From Symsagittifera roscoffensis (Eukaryota > Xenacoelomorpha > Acoela > Convolutidae), in contig NW_026971590.1 in the NCBI RefSeq assembly GCF_963678635.1, positions 1 through 34,046 of the forward strand: a DNA stretch of 34,046 nt, read 5' to 3'. Position 1 is the stretch's first letter. The number at the start of each line of letters is the position of its first letter. Below the pieces are notes generated by a model. It was not told the DNA's origin. It saw only the letters and a program-made list of their open reading frames with translations, and searched no databases. A program made the translations under genes and the position numbers. This document shows, in pieces, positions 1-10,400 of the stretch.

Positions 1-478
1 GTCAACGTTTTGTATTTTTATTCAAATGTATTTGGTTCTTTCACTTTCGTGGTCATTCTAACCGTCTTGTTCTACTTTTCGTGCTACTTGTTCTATTTTC
101 TTTCCTATATTTAGGTTATTTTGTTGTTGGATCCCTTAACATCTTCAGTTTAATTTTTCTTTCTCCTTTTCTAGAGCTAGTGCTCGCCTAGTTTTCACAC
201 CTACACTTGACTGTTGAGGATTGTCTAAAAGTGAAGGTTGCTTGGCAATAGTGGGCTCGGGTATTCTGTGTTTGATTGTGATCTCATCCTCGGACCACTT
301 TTAGAGCTCGTGCATTATCTCTGCCGGAATTGGAGGGTGAAGCAGGTTTTTCCAATCTAAACAAGCTTGTTTGGCATTTTCCCAATTTAAATTGTTTGTT
401 GAACTATTTGTTGCTATAATTGAAAGGTGAAGATTAGCTTTTTTACCCATATGTGCTTCAAAAGGTGTGATTTTTGTT
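1..478 (-). pseudogene. Second copy of the integrase C-terminal region
   Basis: This stretch matches 1507-1985 closely over its whole length, with scattered substitutions and small indels. On the minus strand it encodes the same integrase C-terminal stretch, with the same Trp-Ser-Glu-Asp and Pro-Pro-Ile-Pro-Ala-Glu motifs. The match stops abruptly at about 478. From 479 to 585 the sequence instead matches 3253-3357, so a linker segment has been joined directly to the integrase C-terminus, with the finger and core missing between them. It is therefore an internally deleted duplicate. Position 1 is the window edge, so its far end is unknown. Confidence 0.8.
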
Positions 479-1563
479 GTCCTTTGGCTTTCAATAATGC
501 CATCTTGGGTCGGAAAGAGTTTTCTCTGTATGAGATTCCCCCTGCCATCTGTCTGTGCTGGTTTGATCTTTATGGATGCTCCTCAATATCATTTCTTTTC
601 TCGTCGACGTCAACATTTGTGTTTTGAATATTCGCTACCACAAGAACCTCCATATTCTGTTTCGGTGGACTCTCTGCAGAAGACAGTAGACCGAAAACTT
701 CCGCTGATTTTTGTTTGTTTCCATCAACCTTTGGTCGACTGGCTTCCAGAAACTGAAAGCAAGCTTTGTATTCTAGCATTTTATTGTGGAAACCCGTTTC
801 CAAAATTAAGCTTTTTAGGCTACGCTTTCGATCAGGGGTTGATCTTTTTGTTTGTTCGTGGCAGTTTTTTAATGTTTTGTCTAAAGACGAATCAATTGAA
901 AAATTCTTCATCAGTGATTGCACAATGTTTTCGATTGCGTTTATTGGGCCCGGTTTTCCCAGTGCCCCGGCGAGGGTTGACTGCCTAACTCGACCCGATT
1001 TTCTCGTTGGTTGTTGTTGCTGTTGTGTGGCGTTTTCCGGCGTGTTCTTGTTGTTTACTCTTTTCGGTGATGGTGATATATTCTACGACGTTGATAATCC
1101 CGAATCGCTTGATGAAGTTGATGTGGTTTTTTCCGATCTTCATTTTCCCGACTGGAACTTCAACCCCCTTGTTGGCGTCCGTGGTGCCGGCCTTCCCCTG
1201 TTCTTTTTCCTGTAGCTTTTTAGTCGGATTGCTCTGTATTTCTTTCCGAGTTATTTTGACTGGGAGTCCCGACGTGTCTTCTTTGAACACATGATGTCGT
1301 GGCGCATTCGGGTTTTCTATATCTAGGAAACGCAAACAGGGTCCTGTTCTCCAAGCTGATTTATAATCACTAAATCTTGATGGTCGACATGAACCGCAAA
1401 ATGAGGAGTTAGTTACAAACGCAAAAACACTATTTCTTAACAATCTCGGTTGTTTCCCCTTCGTTCGTACCCACGCTGTATGTGGCGTGTCTGTTATTAT
1501 TTTCCCGTCAACCGTTTTGTATTTTTGTTCAAATGTATTTGGTTCTTTCACTTTCCTGGTCAT
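479..1563 (-). pseudogene. Polyprotein-derived frames of the gypsy-type element, no recognisable domain
   Basis: Two long minus-strand frames (570-923 and 985-1563) fill this stretch. They are rich in Lys, Thr, Asn and Glu and look like a low-complexity polyprotein tail. Cys-x-x-Cys spacing occurs once near 1380-1400 (FCGSCR), but no domain is identifiable. At 479-585 the deduced peptide contains KPAQTDGR, also found at 3253-3357. By position this lies downstream of one integrase copy and upstream of the other, so it could be the end of pol, or part of gag brought in by rearrangement. The plus-strand frames here are shadows. Confidence 0.45.
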
Positions 1564-1731
1564 TCTAACCGTCTTGTTCTACTTTTTGTGCTACTTGTTC
1601 TATTTTCTTTCTATATTTGGGTTATTTTGTTGTTGGATCCTTTTATATCTTCAGTTAAATTTTTCTTTTTCCTCTTCTAGAGCTAGTGCTCGTCTAGTTT
1701 TCACGCCTACACTTGACTGTTGAGGATTGTC

Positions 1732-2115
1732 TTATAGTGAGGGATGCTTGACAATAGTGGGCTCGGGTATTCTGTGTTTGATTGTGATCTCATCCTCGGA
1801 CCACTTTTGGAGCTCGTGCATTATCTCTGCCGGAATTGGAGGGTGAAGCAGGCTTTTCCGATCTAAACAAGCTCGTTTGGCGTTTTCCCAATTTAAAATA
1901 TTTGGTGAATTAATTGTTGCTATAATTAAAAGTGGAAGACTAGCTTTTCTACCCATATGTGCTTCAAAAGGTGTAATTTTTGTCGCTCCACGAGGATTTA
2001 TTCGTAACCTTTTAATAATCGCCGCAATATCCGATGCTAACTTGAACGGAGTGTTTTTTGAATCATTTTTCTTGACTTCGAGTCGCCGTTTAAGTGTTTG
2101 CATTAGACGTTCCAC
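1732..2115 (-). pseudogene. Integrase C-terminal part of the gypsy-type element
   Basis: A 127-residue open frame starts at the conserved Glu-Arg-Leu segment (MERLMQTLKRRL), which in gypsy integrases holds the third acidic residue of the DDE triad. It continues through a typical C-terminal region with AHMGRK and WSEDEI. This is the longest clean piece of this integrase. The upstream part is frameshifted at about 2116-2180, so it is not a functional enzyme. The Met start is incidental; in the live element it would be internal to pol. Confidence 0.8.
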
Positions 2116-2390
2116 TACTACTAAGATCTATGACCGTCAACCGTGGCAAAAGTTGTTTTATATTATCTGACTTGCAAAACAGTTGAAACTTTTTAGCGCT
2201 AAATGTTTGTGCTCTAACCTATGTGGTAATCCGTTATTAGATATGTAAAATTCCATAAATTTTAATGCAACATCCACTGTCGTGTTCGAGACTACTTTTG
2301 TCGTCGGAAATTTGGTTCACTTATCTATTGCGACTAATATATATGCATCTTTATTTAATTCGTCCGGTAGCGGTCCCGCAAAATCTAATT
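2116..2390 (-). pseudogene. Decayed integrase catalytic core
   Basis: Minus-strand translation gives LDFAGPLPDEL, carrying the first catalytic Asp, followed by AYILVAIDK. A TGA stands where related integrases usually have Trp. The frame then runs through LKFMEFYISNNGLPH. After that it shifts and the expected second-Asp motif is not readable. The region joins the finger upstream to the clean C-terminal frame downstream. The stop plus frameshift make it inactive. Confidence 0.75.
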
Positions 2391-2660
2391 TTATTTCTTC
2401 GTTAGTTTCAACAACAGGTGCCATTTGAAATGAGTGTTTTTCCCAATGACTGGTTTTAAGTTTTTACCTTGCTCTGTGCACTGACGACATTCTTGGGCCA
2501 TTTGTAGGATTGATGTGTGGATGCGTGGAAACCAGATGTGCTGACACAAATCAAGCATGGCCGCGGATCCGGGATGAGTAAGGTGCAAACTGTCAAGTAC
2601 TTTTTGCCGAAGTTGGGTTGGGAGTACATTTTTTTCGTCTATGCGCAGGCATTCGTCTCG
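2391..2660 (-). pseudogene. Integrase HHCC zinc-finger region
   Basis: The minus strand encodes a His-x3-His pair (HLTHPG) followed by IWFPRIH and then CRQC. This is the H2C2 finger found at the amino end of Ty3/gypsy and retroviral integrases, which helps bind the element's DNA ends. The frame runs straight into the core segment at 2390 with a change of frame. It sits between the linker frame (2691-3365) and the core, as expected. Confidence 0.8.
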
Positions 2661-2690
2661 TAGGTGAAGGTGGTGTCAAATGTTGTACCA

Positions 2691-3365
2691 TTATTGTCCA
2701 AAAGACAATTTCAGTGCTTCCCAGTCTTGCTTCTTTACAAAATTGTCGAGCGGGCACATTTTTCGGTCTCTACGGGTTGAAGCGGTAATGGAACTGACTT
2801 CTTGTACTTTTTGGAGATTTTTCTTATATAGTGGTGTGTCCTCTCCAATCTCTGTAATGGTCTCCTTATCGATCGTGGCTAATAGTCCTTCCACGATTAA
2901 CTCATGGCTGGCCTCAAGTTGAGTTCCTGACATTGTGGGTGACTCCTTATTCGGCTGAGTGTCTTCCTGTGTTGTGATAATCCGATCAACGCGGCTGACG
3001 CCATTTTCGTATTTTTCGCCTGTTTCTATCAAAAGGTCTATTTGGGTGTCGGCAGTATTAATTTTTGGTTCCGTTTGGGCGTAAGTTGAAGTTGTTACTT
3101 TCATGATCGTTGGCGTTGGTTTTCTGAGACTATCGTTATGCACAATTTTTGGAAATGTGGCTGGTTTTTTCGTTTCTGTTGCTTGTTTTATGTTTTCTCT
3201 GGCGTCCTTGATGATGGCTGGTTTCTGTTTTACTTTCCGAGTGACTTGTGTTGTCCTTCGGTTTTCAATTATGCCATCTTGGGTCGGGAAGATTTTCCTC
3301 TGTATGAGATTCACCCTGCCGTCTGTCTGTGCTGGTTTGATCCTTTGGGATGAACCCTCCTTCAA
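2691..3365 (-). pseudogene. Linker or gag-like frame of the gypsy-type element
   Basis: This is a 224-residue open frame with many Thr, Glu, Lys and Ile residues and no recognisable domain. It lies between the RNase H/linker part and the integrase finger. Its first ~35 residues, including KPAQTDGR and FPTQDGII, recur at 479-585. It could be a genuine RNase H-integrase tether, or gag material moved there by rearrangement; the sequence alone does not decide. The plus-strand frames at 3103-3402 are shadows. Confidence 0.5.
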
Positions 3366-3468
3366 ATCCTTTCAGATTGCTGCCATTTTTCATTGTCGAT
3401 GATTTTTTCTCGTCGGACTGTCCACTGTTTGCAAATTAGCGTATTTGTTGACTAGAACTAGATTTTGA

Positions 3469-3774
3469 CTAATTTTTAGAGTGAGATGTGAGCGAAGTAT
3501 AGAGAGTCGGTCTGGAAATAATTTGATCGCTTATGCCATGAATGAAATGTTTGGAATGCACTTGAGAGTGAGTTTGCATTATTATCGTCCTTTCATTTTC
3601 CGCGCGTTTTTTGATCAGCCGATACGGTGCTAGCTTCTTTCTGGCCAGTTGATTTAAAATTAAATAGTCAATCATATCAAGATTATTAATGAATGAATTG
3701 ACCGACGCCACAACCACTTCCTCGTCGTACTCACTGGGGGGGGGTATCGCTAATCCAACCGTTTCTCGGGACAT
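3469..3774 (-). pseudogene. Linker downstream of RNase H, gypsy-type element
   Basis: The minus-strand frame begins with a Met-Ser-Arg-Glu segment. This resembles the stretch just after the RNase H domain in gypsy pols, where DxLSR is usual. It continues as a charged 101-residue linker. A run of eight G at 3736-3743 sits inside the frame. No domain is recognised; the call rests mainly on position between RNase H and the integrase finger. Confidence 0.5.
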
Positions 3775-3779
3775 GTAGT

Positions 3780-4150
3780 AAATTAATCCATTTTATTTAC
3801 TGCCAAGCGTTTGATATCAAAATTGAAAGGAATTAACCAATCTATCCAACTTGTGAGTCCACTTTGAATTGTTTTTGATCTCTAACTTGCGTTTAATGCG
3901 CTGATTAAAGCTTGGTGATCAGTATTGACTATAAAATTTTTCCCATAAAAATATATTGAAGTATTCGATCGCCCAAACGACCCCCGAGAATTCTAACTCA
4001 TTTACTGAGTACTTTTCCTCTAATGAGTTTAAGAATCTTGGCGCATATGCAATTGCTACCCACCCTTCTGATGTATTTTGTTCTAGGGCAGCACCGAGAC
4101 CAAAAGTAGAGTGTTTCGAGATGTTACGCGTGGTTCGAGATTCTAATCAA
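3780..4150 (-). pseudogene. Decayed RNase H domain
   Basis: Minus-strand pieces read FGLGAALEQ, then AYAPRFLNSLEEKYSVNELE, then VVWAIEYFN. This is the standard order of an RNase H domain in Ty3/gypsy pol: a glycine-rich first strand, the conserved Asn/Ser-x-x-Glu region with an acidic residue, and the A-x-x-x-F helix. Frames are interrupted several times between 3790 and 3960, and the last catalytic Asp segment is not clear. It follows the RT fragment directly. Confidence 0.7.
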
Positions 4151-4546
4151 AAAATTTGTTTTGTGTAATTTCAGCCACCAATACTTTAATTTTTTGAAAA
4201 GTTGTTTCATGCTCAGCTGACCAGTCTGGTGTTTTGTGTTTATCCGTGTTTTTTAGTAATGGACGCAATGCCGCGGCAGATTGTGCCAGATCTGGGATGT
4301 ATCTTGTAACATGGTGTTTTGAACCCATAAAACGTTCAAGTTGTTTAAATGTTTTTCTATGGCTTCTGTTTTTCTTGTTAATGGTGTTGTACCCTCGCTA
4401 TCTATATGGTACCCAAGCCATTCAATTTGTTTGCATGCGAACTTACACTTGTCTATTGATATTGCGAGACTTTCTTCGTCAAGTTTTTCGAGAACTTTTT
4501 GCAACGTGATTTTGTGAGTATCTACCGACCCTTTTGTAACAATCAA
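4143..4546 (-). pseudogene. Reverse transcriptase thumb/connection fragment
   Basis: The minus strand encodes KCKFACKQIEWLGYHID, the classic post-YxDD segment of Ty3/gypsy RTs. It is followed, after a frame change near 4330, by RYIPDLAQSAAALRPLL, the connection toward RNase H. The catalytic palm with YxDD is absent: just upstream, near 4552-4609, a short direct repeat (TTTTGCGCTCAGTGCGGAT, twice) marks a scrambled edge. The enzyme is therefore truncated and dead. Confidence 0.85.
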
Positions 4547-4690
4547 AATTTTGCGCTCAGTGCGGATCAGAGTTTGTACAGTATTTTGCGCTCAGTGCGG
4601 ATTTGTTCTCCAGTTAAAAGTCGATCTTTTTTGCTAGCCACCTTAAAACATATTGACGCATTTAAATCAAGCTTATGTGATTTGTGATTG

Positions 4691-7186
4691 GTTTTACAAA
4701 AACTATAGCAGTTTAAGTATTACCACTTTGACTATTAGGGACAATTAACACGCGACAAATTCCGTTCTGTTATGCGCATGGGAGGTGGTTTGGCTCTTTT
4801 TCCTTTTCCCCGCCACCAGCGAAATTTTAATAGTAAAATTTTGTTCACGTCATCGGATTGTTACAAAAATTGGTAAGCGGAATAACTAGGCTATGACAAA
4901 CATATTTGATCTCCATACTTAACCTTGTAAAAATCCTCGTTAAAGTTGATGGGCTCTTTTCCAGTCCCCCCCCTTTCAAATTCAATTTTTAAAAGTCAAT
5001 TTAATGTTGTCACAATGCAATGAAATTTGGCGTGGTGAACAAATCGACAATTCTGAACGATATATATGTGAGGTAGGGGGGAAGGAAAAAGCGCCGGTGG
5101 TTTTACCGGCTCGGCTCAGAGTTTGTTTCAACATGATTTGAGCCGAGTTTTTGATTTGAGCGGAGCTAGAAGCTTATTACATCATTTTATACTTTAAATA
5201 GCACGTGAGAGATTTTTTCAGTAATTTAAACATGAAAATCAAACTTATGTCGATTTTGAATTTTTTTTTTAATCACTGTTCAAGTTTTTTAAACTATGAG
5301 CAACTTCTTGGACCTTAAATGGAAATCGGAACATTCAACCCTGTGCCTTGATACGAGCAGTTTCAATTTGGTTCAGTTTTTTCATTTTGTAATATGATTG
5401 CACTTGTTTGTATGTCTTATCCAAGTGCCACAGAAAGTACAAAACATGATTTAATTTTTTTTTGCTTAATTGACTCATGCGAAGTTGTAATCAGCACTCT
5501 TTGAAACAGATTTAAATTTAAGGCGAACACAAAATAAATTCTAGTAAACCATTTCTTAATGGTTTGAATTAGGAAAGCTGAAAAATTATTTAGCAAATGG
5601 CAAATGGCTTTATTTTGATGTGAAATTAAACCAGTTTAAAAAACTGGATAATAGAAAAAACATTTTCCGCTGAGAAATCTAAAAAATCCCAATAACTGAC
5701 AGAACTAAAATCATGCTTGTTTTTTGCACTTTTAAAAATTTAACATTTGAAAGTGTGGTTTGCCTTTCTTTTGACGAAGGATTTTGTAGAACATTCCGCG
5801 TTTATAAATTTGAGTGCGAGCTAACAGTTTAAGAAGACTGACTTAAGAAATCGAAAAAGCACACGATCAAGTGAACTGCCTTTAATTCGATTCTTGACAC
5901 TAAAACGGAACAAGGTTGCTCGTATCAGGGCAAAACCCTATTTTTCCGACTTGATTTCAACGTCTTTGAAGTTAGTGAAAAACATCCATTTAAAAAATTG
6001 ATCAATATTTCAAAAAAAAAGAAGAAAAAACTCGGATTCATTTTTTAAATCGCCACCCTCAACAAGTTATGCCAAATACAGAGTGACGTCCTTAGTGTCT
6101 ATTTTGGTATCATTAACACCAGAAAATTAGAGTTTGTACAGATGATTTAACATTTCTTTGATGTCAGCTTTTTTAAACTGCTTGGTCATCAATAGTCTTC
6201 AGTACTTTAGTTAAAGTTATTCCTTTAGGGTTTTCTTTCATTTTTCCTATAAATAATGAAAGTTCGAAGGCCGGGATATAGTTTCCTACTTCTTTCATTT
6301 GCCAGATCAAAAATACCATTTTCAAAGAGTTCCTTTTTTCCAAGCTGGCGGTCTAGACTGCTTCATTTCTGATTGGTGCACTGAAAAACAATAAAAGCTT
6401 GGCGTTCGAAGCTGTTGAACTAAATTCTGGACGTCATTTCACCTCACATTATATTTCACATTTAAATCTTACAACGGCCACCTTTCAAAGCCGATAGTCT
6501 TGTTCATTGATTTAGATTTTCATGTTTCTACTTATAACAGTAATATTGATTCAAATCAGCTTTTGGAATTACTAGTTTTGACCAGGCTTGACCTTGGTAA
6601 AGATTAATTTTCAACATTCATCGCTGAACAACCTCATAAACTTTAAGGGTTGATCCTGAATTTTTGCGACTGAAACTTCCATCCCAGGCCACAACTCACT
6701 GACTTCAGGTACCGTTTTACTTACTAGCGGGCAGATTAAGGTTTTCGAATAATGCAATCAAAAATTAAATAGTACAAATATAACAGAAGTCAATTTTAAA
6801 ATTAAAATGCATTTACAAATACATCACCAAGTTTCAAAGTATTGAAGTTACAATTCAAAAAGAAAGATGAAAATTAAAAAATGCTTCAATATAAATATCC
6901 CAATTTTTTTTGTTCAATTTTTGTTGCCAATCCGACCATATAAATAATTCTTTTTTGCTGTAAGAAATTGGTAGCATCTTCCAAAAATAAGCTATTTAAT
7001 AATGGTATATTTGCAATTTTACACTGAAAAATTATAAACCATTAAGTCTTCCTAAAAAACTTATCGGGAGATTTCACCCTAACTTTACCACTATTTTGAT
7101 AAAATTTAGAAAAAACTATAGGTCAAATTTTGGAGTAAAATCATCACACTATACCTATAAGTTAAAAGTTGGTTTTTAGGTGGAAT
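4691..7186. other. Non-coding AT-rich DNA, downstream of the protease gene
   Basis: I find no convincing gene here. The stretch holds A/T-runs and a diverged repeat at 5621-5690 that recurs at 8011-8085. Because the protease gene is on the minus strand, this is its 3' side. An ATTAAA-type poly(A) hexamer on the minus strand at 6995-7000 is possible but unproven. Confidence 0.6.
5621..5690 (+). repeat. Diverged interspersed repeat, copy 1
   Basis: This contains AAACTGGATAATAG followed by a T-rich stretch and CCGCTGAGAAATCT. The same order of blocks (AACTGGATCATAG, T-run, CTGCGGGGAAATCTG) occurs at 8011-8085. A partial version, AAACTGGATAAT, sits at 27498-27509 inside the large element. The two full copies align end to end with many substitutions. 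Confidence 0.55.
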
Positions 7187-7449
7187 TTAGTTTGAAGCCA
7201 GTAAATATATCAACATTGTCAGCACCATCGTTTTTTCACTCGCTGCCAATCTCGTTTTTCTCGACTTCTTAACTTCCACTAAATCTTCCTCCTGGAACAT
7301 TTCTATATAGTACGATACTCGTGCAGCGACTGTGGGGAATGCGGAGTGTCCGCAGTCTTCGTTAGTGGCCCCGTAACTGATCACTCCATAGAGACAGACG
7401 GCATCTGTTCTATTCGGAAACGTCAGAAACACTGGACCTCCACTGTCAC
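7187..7449 (-). CDS. Protease exon 6: catalytic serine and C-terminus
   Basis: After the acceptor ACTGCAG the minus strand reads GDSGGPVFLTF (Ser225), then AVCLYGVISYGATNEDCGH, then FPTVAARVSYYIEMF. This is the normal end of an S1 domain. Position 226, usually Gly, is Thr, which may narrow the specificity pocket. A further ~30 residues follow: a Lys/Arg stretch and a hydrophobic end, MVLTMLIYLLASN. That tail could be a GPI-attachment signal or a weak membrane anchor. The exon ends with the stop at 7187. Introns on either side contain no further S1 exon. Confidence 0.93.
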
Positions 7450-10400
7450 CTGCAGTTTTTAATAGAAGAAATTAAAAAACACTGACAATTTTTCAAAGCT
7501 TTTTTAAACAATTCAGTTGTTTTCAGAGCCAATAGAAAATTGGAACAAGGTGAATAAAGGCAAAAAAGTTGAATAAAAATGATTGATTTTTTTTCTGAAC
7601 AATTTTTCATTTTTTGAGTGTCAAAAAGCATCACCATAAAGCTCTTTCAGTTTGATAACTTTTGTTATGATTACCATTTTTTGACCAAATTGGATAGCAT
7701 GGGTTTTTTTACTCCGCTTGAAAACCTTGGAAACAAATTCATTTAAACACTGAAGTTGAACCACAGTTTTTTAGAAAACTTGCGCATTTTTTGGAGCATT
7801 TTTTTCAGTTTTTAGTTTCTTTAAAAAACCAATTGTTAGGCCACGAGAAAAAAAAACATCGCCAACACTCAGTTGGAAAGGGTCATGAACGCAAGGAATA
7901 AGAAACAAATACTGACTTTTATTTAAATCAAAAAGCAAAAAATCAAAAAGTATATGGCTTCAGACTCTTTGAATTTTGCGAACAATTTACGATTGACTGT
8001 TTTTTTGATAAAATTAACCCAATTTGAAAAAACTGGATCATAGGTATTTTTTTTTCTGCGGGGAAATCTGTAAATTAAAATCCCCGTTCGAAATTAGAAT
8101 TCAATCACATTTTTTGTGACCTTCACATTTTTGCGGTTCGATTGTAAAATTTGCTTTTCTTCCTGTTCACAGAAAAATGAACTGAACTGAAAAGAGTTCA
8201 TCTAGTTGCATCTCAAGTGGTTAAAACTATCGTCTTTAAAACTATCTTGCAAGATTTTTGCGTAAACCTCCCTTAATAGACTTGAGTACCAATGTTTTTT
8301 ACTTGACTCTTTTTTCCTATTACATCCACCTATAAGCATCAATTCTACAGAATAATGAGTCGTTTCACAAGCTTAAGTATGTCGAAAATGACGATTACGA
8401 GTTTCTAAGCAAACGTGGTTAGAACAGCAAAGCTACTCCGTGTGCCAATTATTATGACCCAAAAAATGTAATTTAAAACTTTACATTTTTAAAACTACCG
8501 GTGAAAAGAGAAAAAACTTGTTTTCAATATCAACAATTATTTACGCATTATTAAAAAATAGAAAACAGTTAAATAAAACGATGTTAAAAAATAAAATGAT
8601 ACTTGAATTTATGTTGAGTTTTTGATTTTTCAGAGAAAAACTATAACATATAAAACTCTTTATTTTCAAAAAACATTTTGAAACTAGAACTATTAATTTT
8701 ATTAATTTTTTTTGAGAAAAATAGATAAATAGGTAACTTTGCTATTCCGCTCGCATATTTAAAAATAGCCAACAGGCAGTTGTCAAAAACTATAAGGCTT
8801 TGAAGCTCTTTGAGTTTCTAGAACAATCTTGCTTGACTTTTTTGGATAATATAAACTCAAATTGAAATAGCTAGATTGGTATGTAAACTTTGTTGGGGAG
8901 CTAAATTTCAATCTCGAAAGAAAAAGTTGATCTTGTTTTTTTGTTGCCTGTACAGTTTTTATTGTTAGATTGTGGAGTCTGTTTTCCTGTAAGCAAGTTA
9001 AATGAAAGGGTAAAATTTTCATTCCGCTGGAAAATCTGAAAATTTTAATCAGGGCCAAATTGTTTGCAATAATTTTTGCGGTCAATGAATCTAAACAAGA
9101 ACAATTAAGTTTCAACACAGAGGCGAAGCTGAGCTTCGCAAACGCTAGTGAGAACACGACAAAAAGCAGCTGATTAGATCTGCAATTTGGAGATTATGAG
9201 TCTCACACACTAACAACTCAGCCACGGACGCTTAATGATACACAAAAATCAACCGCAAATAAATCAGAGAACAAATGCAATGAAATTTCTAAAGCTACAG
9301 ATTGTGATTTTAGCTAAATTATCATCAAATGAAAGAACACTTTTAATGAACACTTTTTGTGTGAAATTGGTTGAAAAAGCAAGAAGGGTCGTTTTATTAC
9401 ACTAAGCTCACAAGCTCGCTAGCGTAAACAACAAATGTATCTTCGTTTTCATTTCTTTGATTTTCAAGAATTTTTCGGTTCTATTTTTTTGAAAGTTGCA
9501 CATTTTAGCAAATTTGATAAAGTTGAACCAACTTAAACGATTTTTATCTTTTGAAACTATATTGCATAGCTTTTTGCACTATTTGCCTTTTTTGCTATTG
9601 GAAAAAACGTGATGTGCCCTCGATCTTGCAAACGAGTTGCTGATAATAATGAAACCGCCTAAAATAAAATTTGAACGTGAACAAAATATACGACTTTTTA
9701 CGAAAACATAACACATTTTTAAAGCATTTCCCCGAAAGTTGGGTTAGTTAATGTTTTTAGAGAAAAATCACGAAAACTAATGAATGATGCAATGTTGTTG
9801 AAAATAGTATCAGGTTTTTATTAGAAGATTTACGATATTGAGTGATAACTAAATATATTTTAAAATGCCGGTGTCTATCCAGAAACCTCAAAAAGCTTCT
9901 ACCCTTAGATATTTTTCTCTGGCTTTCTCAACTTTTGACTGAAGTGCCGCGGGCCTTTTTGAAGCAGTGAGAAGTTTTTCTGCTATTTAAGTTTCTCGAC
10001 GAAAAAGTTTTGCTTGTAACAATTTAATTTTTCTAACCTAAATTGCTTAGTTAATTTACTATTTAGATCCTTTAGTTAGATCCTTTAGACTGTTTCAGCA
10101 AAACAGCGTGACTGGGATACCTGTGCAAGTTTCTCCGCCTTGGTAGCGGTGGCATATCTCGCTGCCCCTTGGAGGTGGCGATGCAGCGTATTGATAGACG
10201 TCTCTACACAGGGACTCTTTCACCTCGAGCAAGTCTACTTGCTAAATACAATCTTATTGAATATAAATTGGAATTAACCAATTAAAATGAACTCTTAGAA
10301 AACCTTTACTAAACTCAGTCAACAGTAGTCAATGGCATTTTTTTGATAATGCAGACTTTATTTGAACAAGAACCAATGTAACATAACTCGATAACTTTGA

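Larger units (their letters stand above)
1..4690 (-). mobile_element. Degenerate Ty3/gypsy-type retrotransposon pol region, partly duplicated
   Basis: Reading the minus strand from 4690 down to 1 gives gypsy-type pol parts in the usual order: RT thumb, RNase H, a linker, the integrase HHCC finger, the integrase core and the integrase C-terminus. The C-terminus occurs a second time at 1-478. Frames are broken by stops and frameshifts. I see no LTRs, and the left side runs off the window, so this is a fragment. The RT palm with its YxDD box is missing at the 4546-4690 edge. It is a different family from the element at 10666-28584: the protein sequences do not resemble each other and the base composition is less A-rich. 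Confidence 0.85.
7450..10120 (-). other. Protease intron 5, non-coding
   Basis: This 2.7-kb AT-rich intron has GT and AG ends on the minus strand. It holds the repeat copy at 8011-8085 and a tRNA-like fragment at 9175-9232. The open frames here (7446-7637 and 8783-9157, minus) have A/T-run compositions and no domain, so I do not call genes. Confidence 0.7.

Noticed and set aside
8783-9157. 124-codon minus-strand frame in intron 5
   Set aside because: Low-complexity AT-driven residues, no domain, lies within a spliced intron.
10090-10250. GC-rich patch that first looked like a structured RNA gene
   Set aside because: On the minus strand it translates in frame to the Cys168-182 part of the protease with proper splice sites, so it is exon 5.
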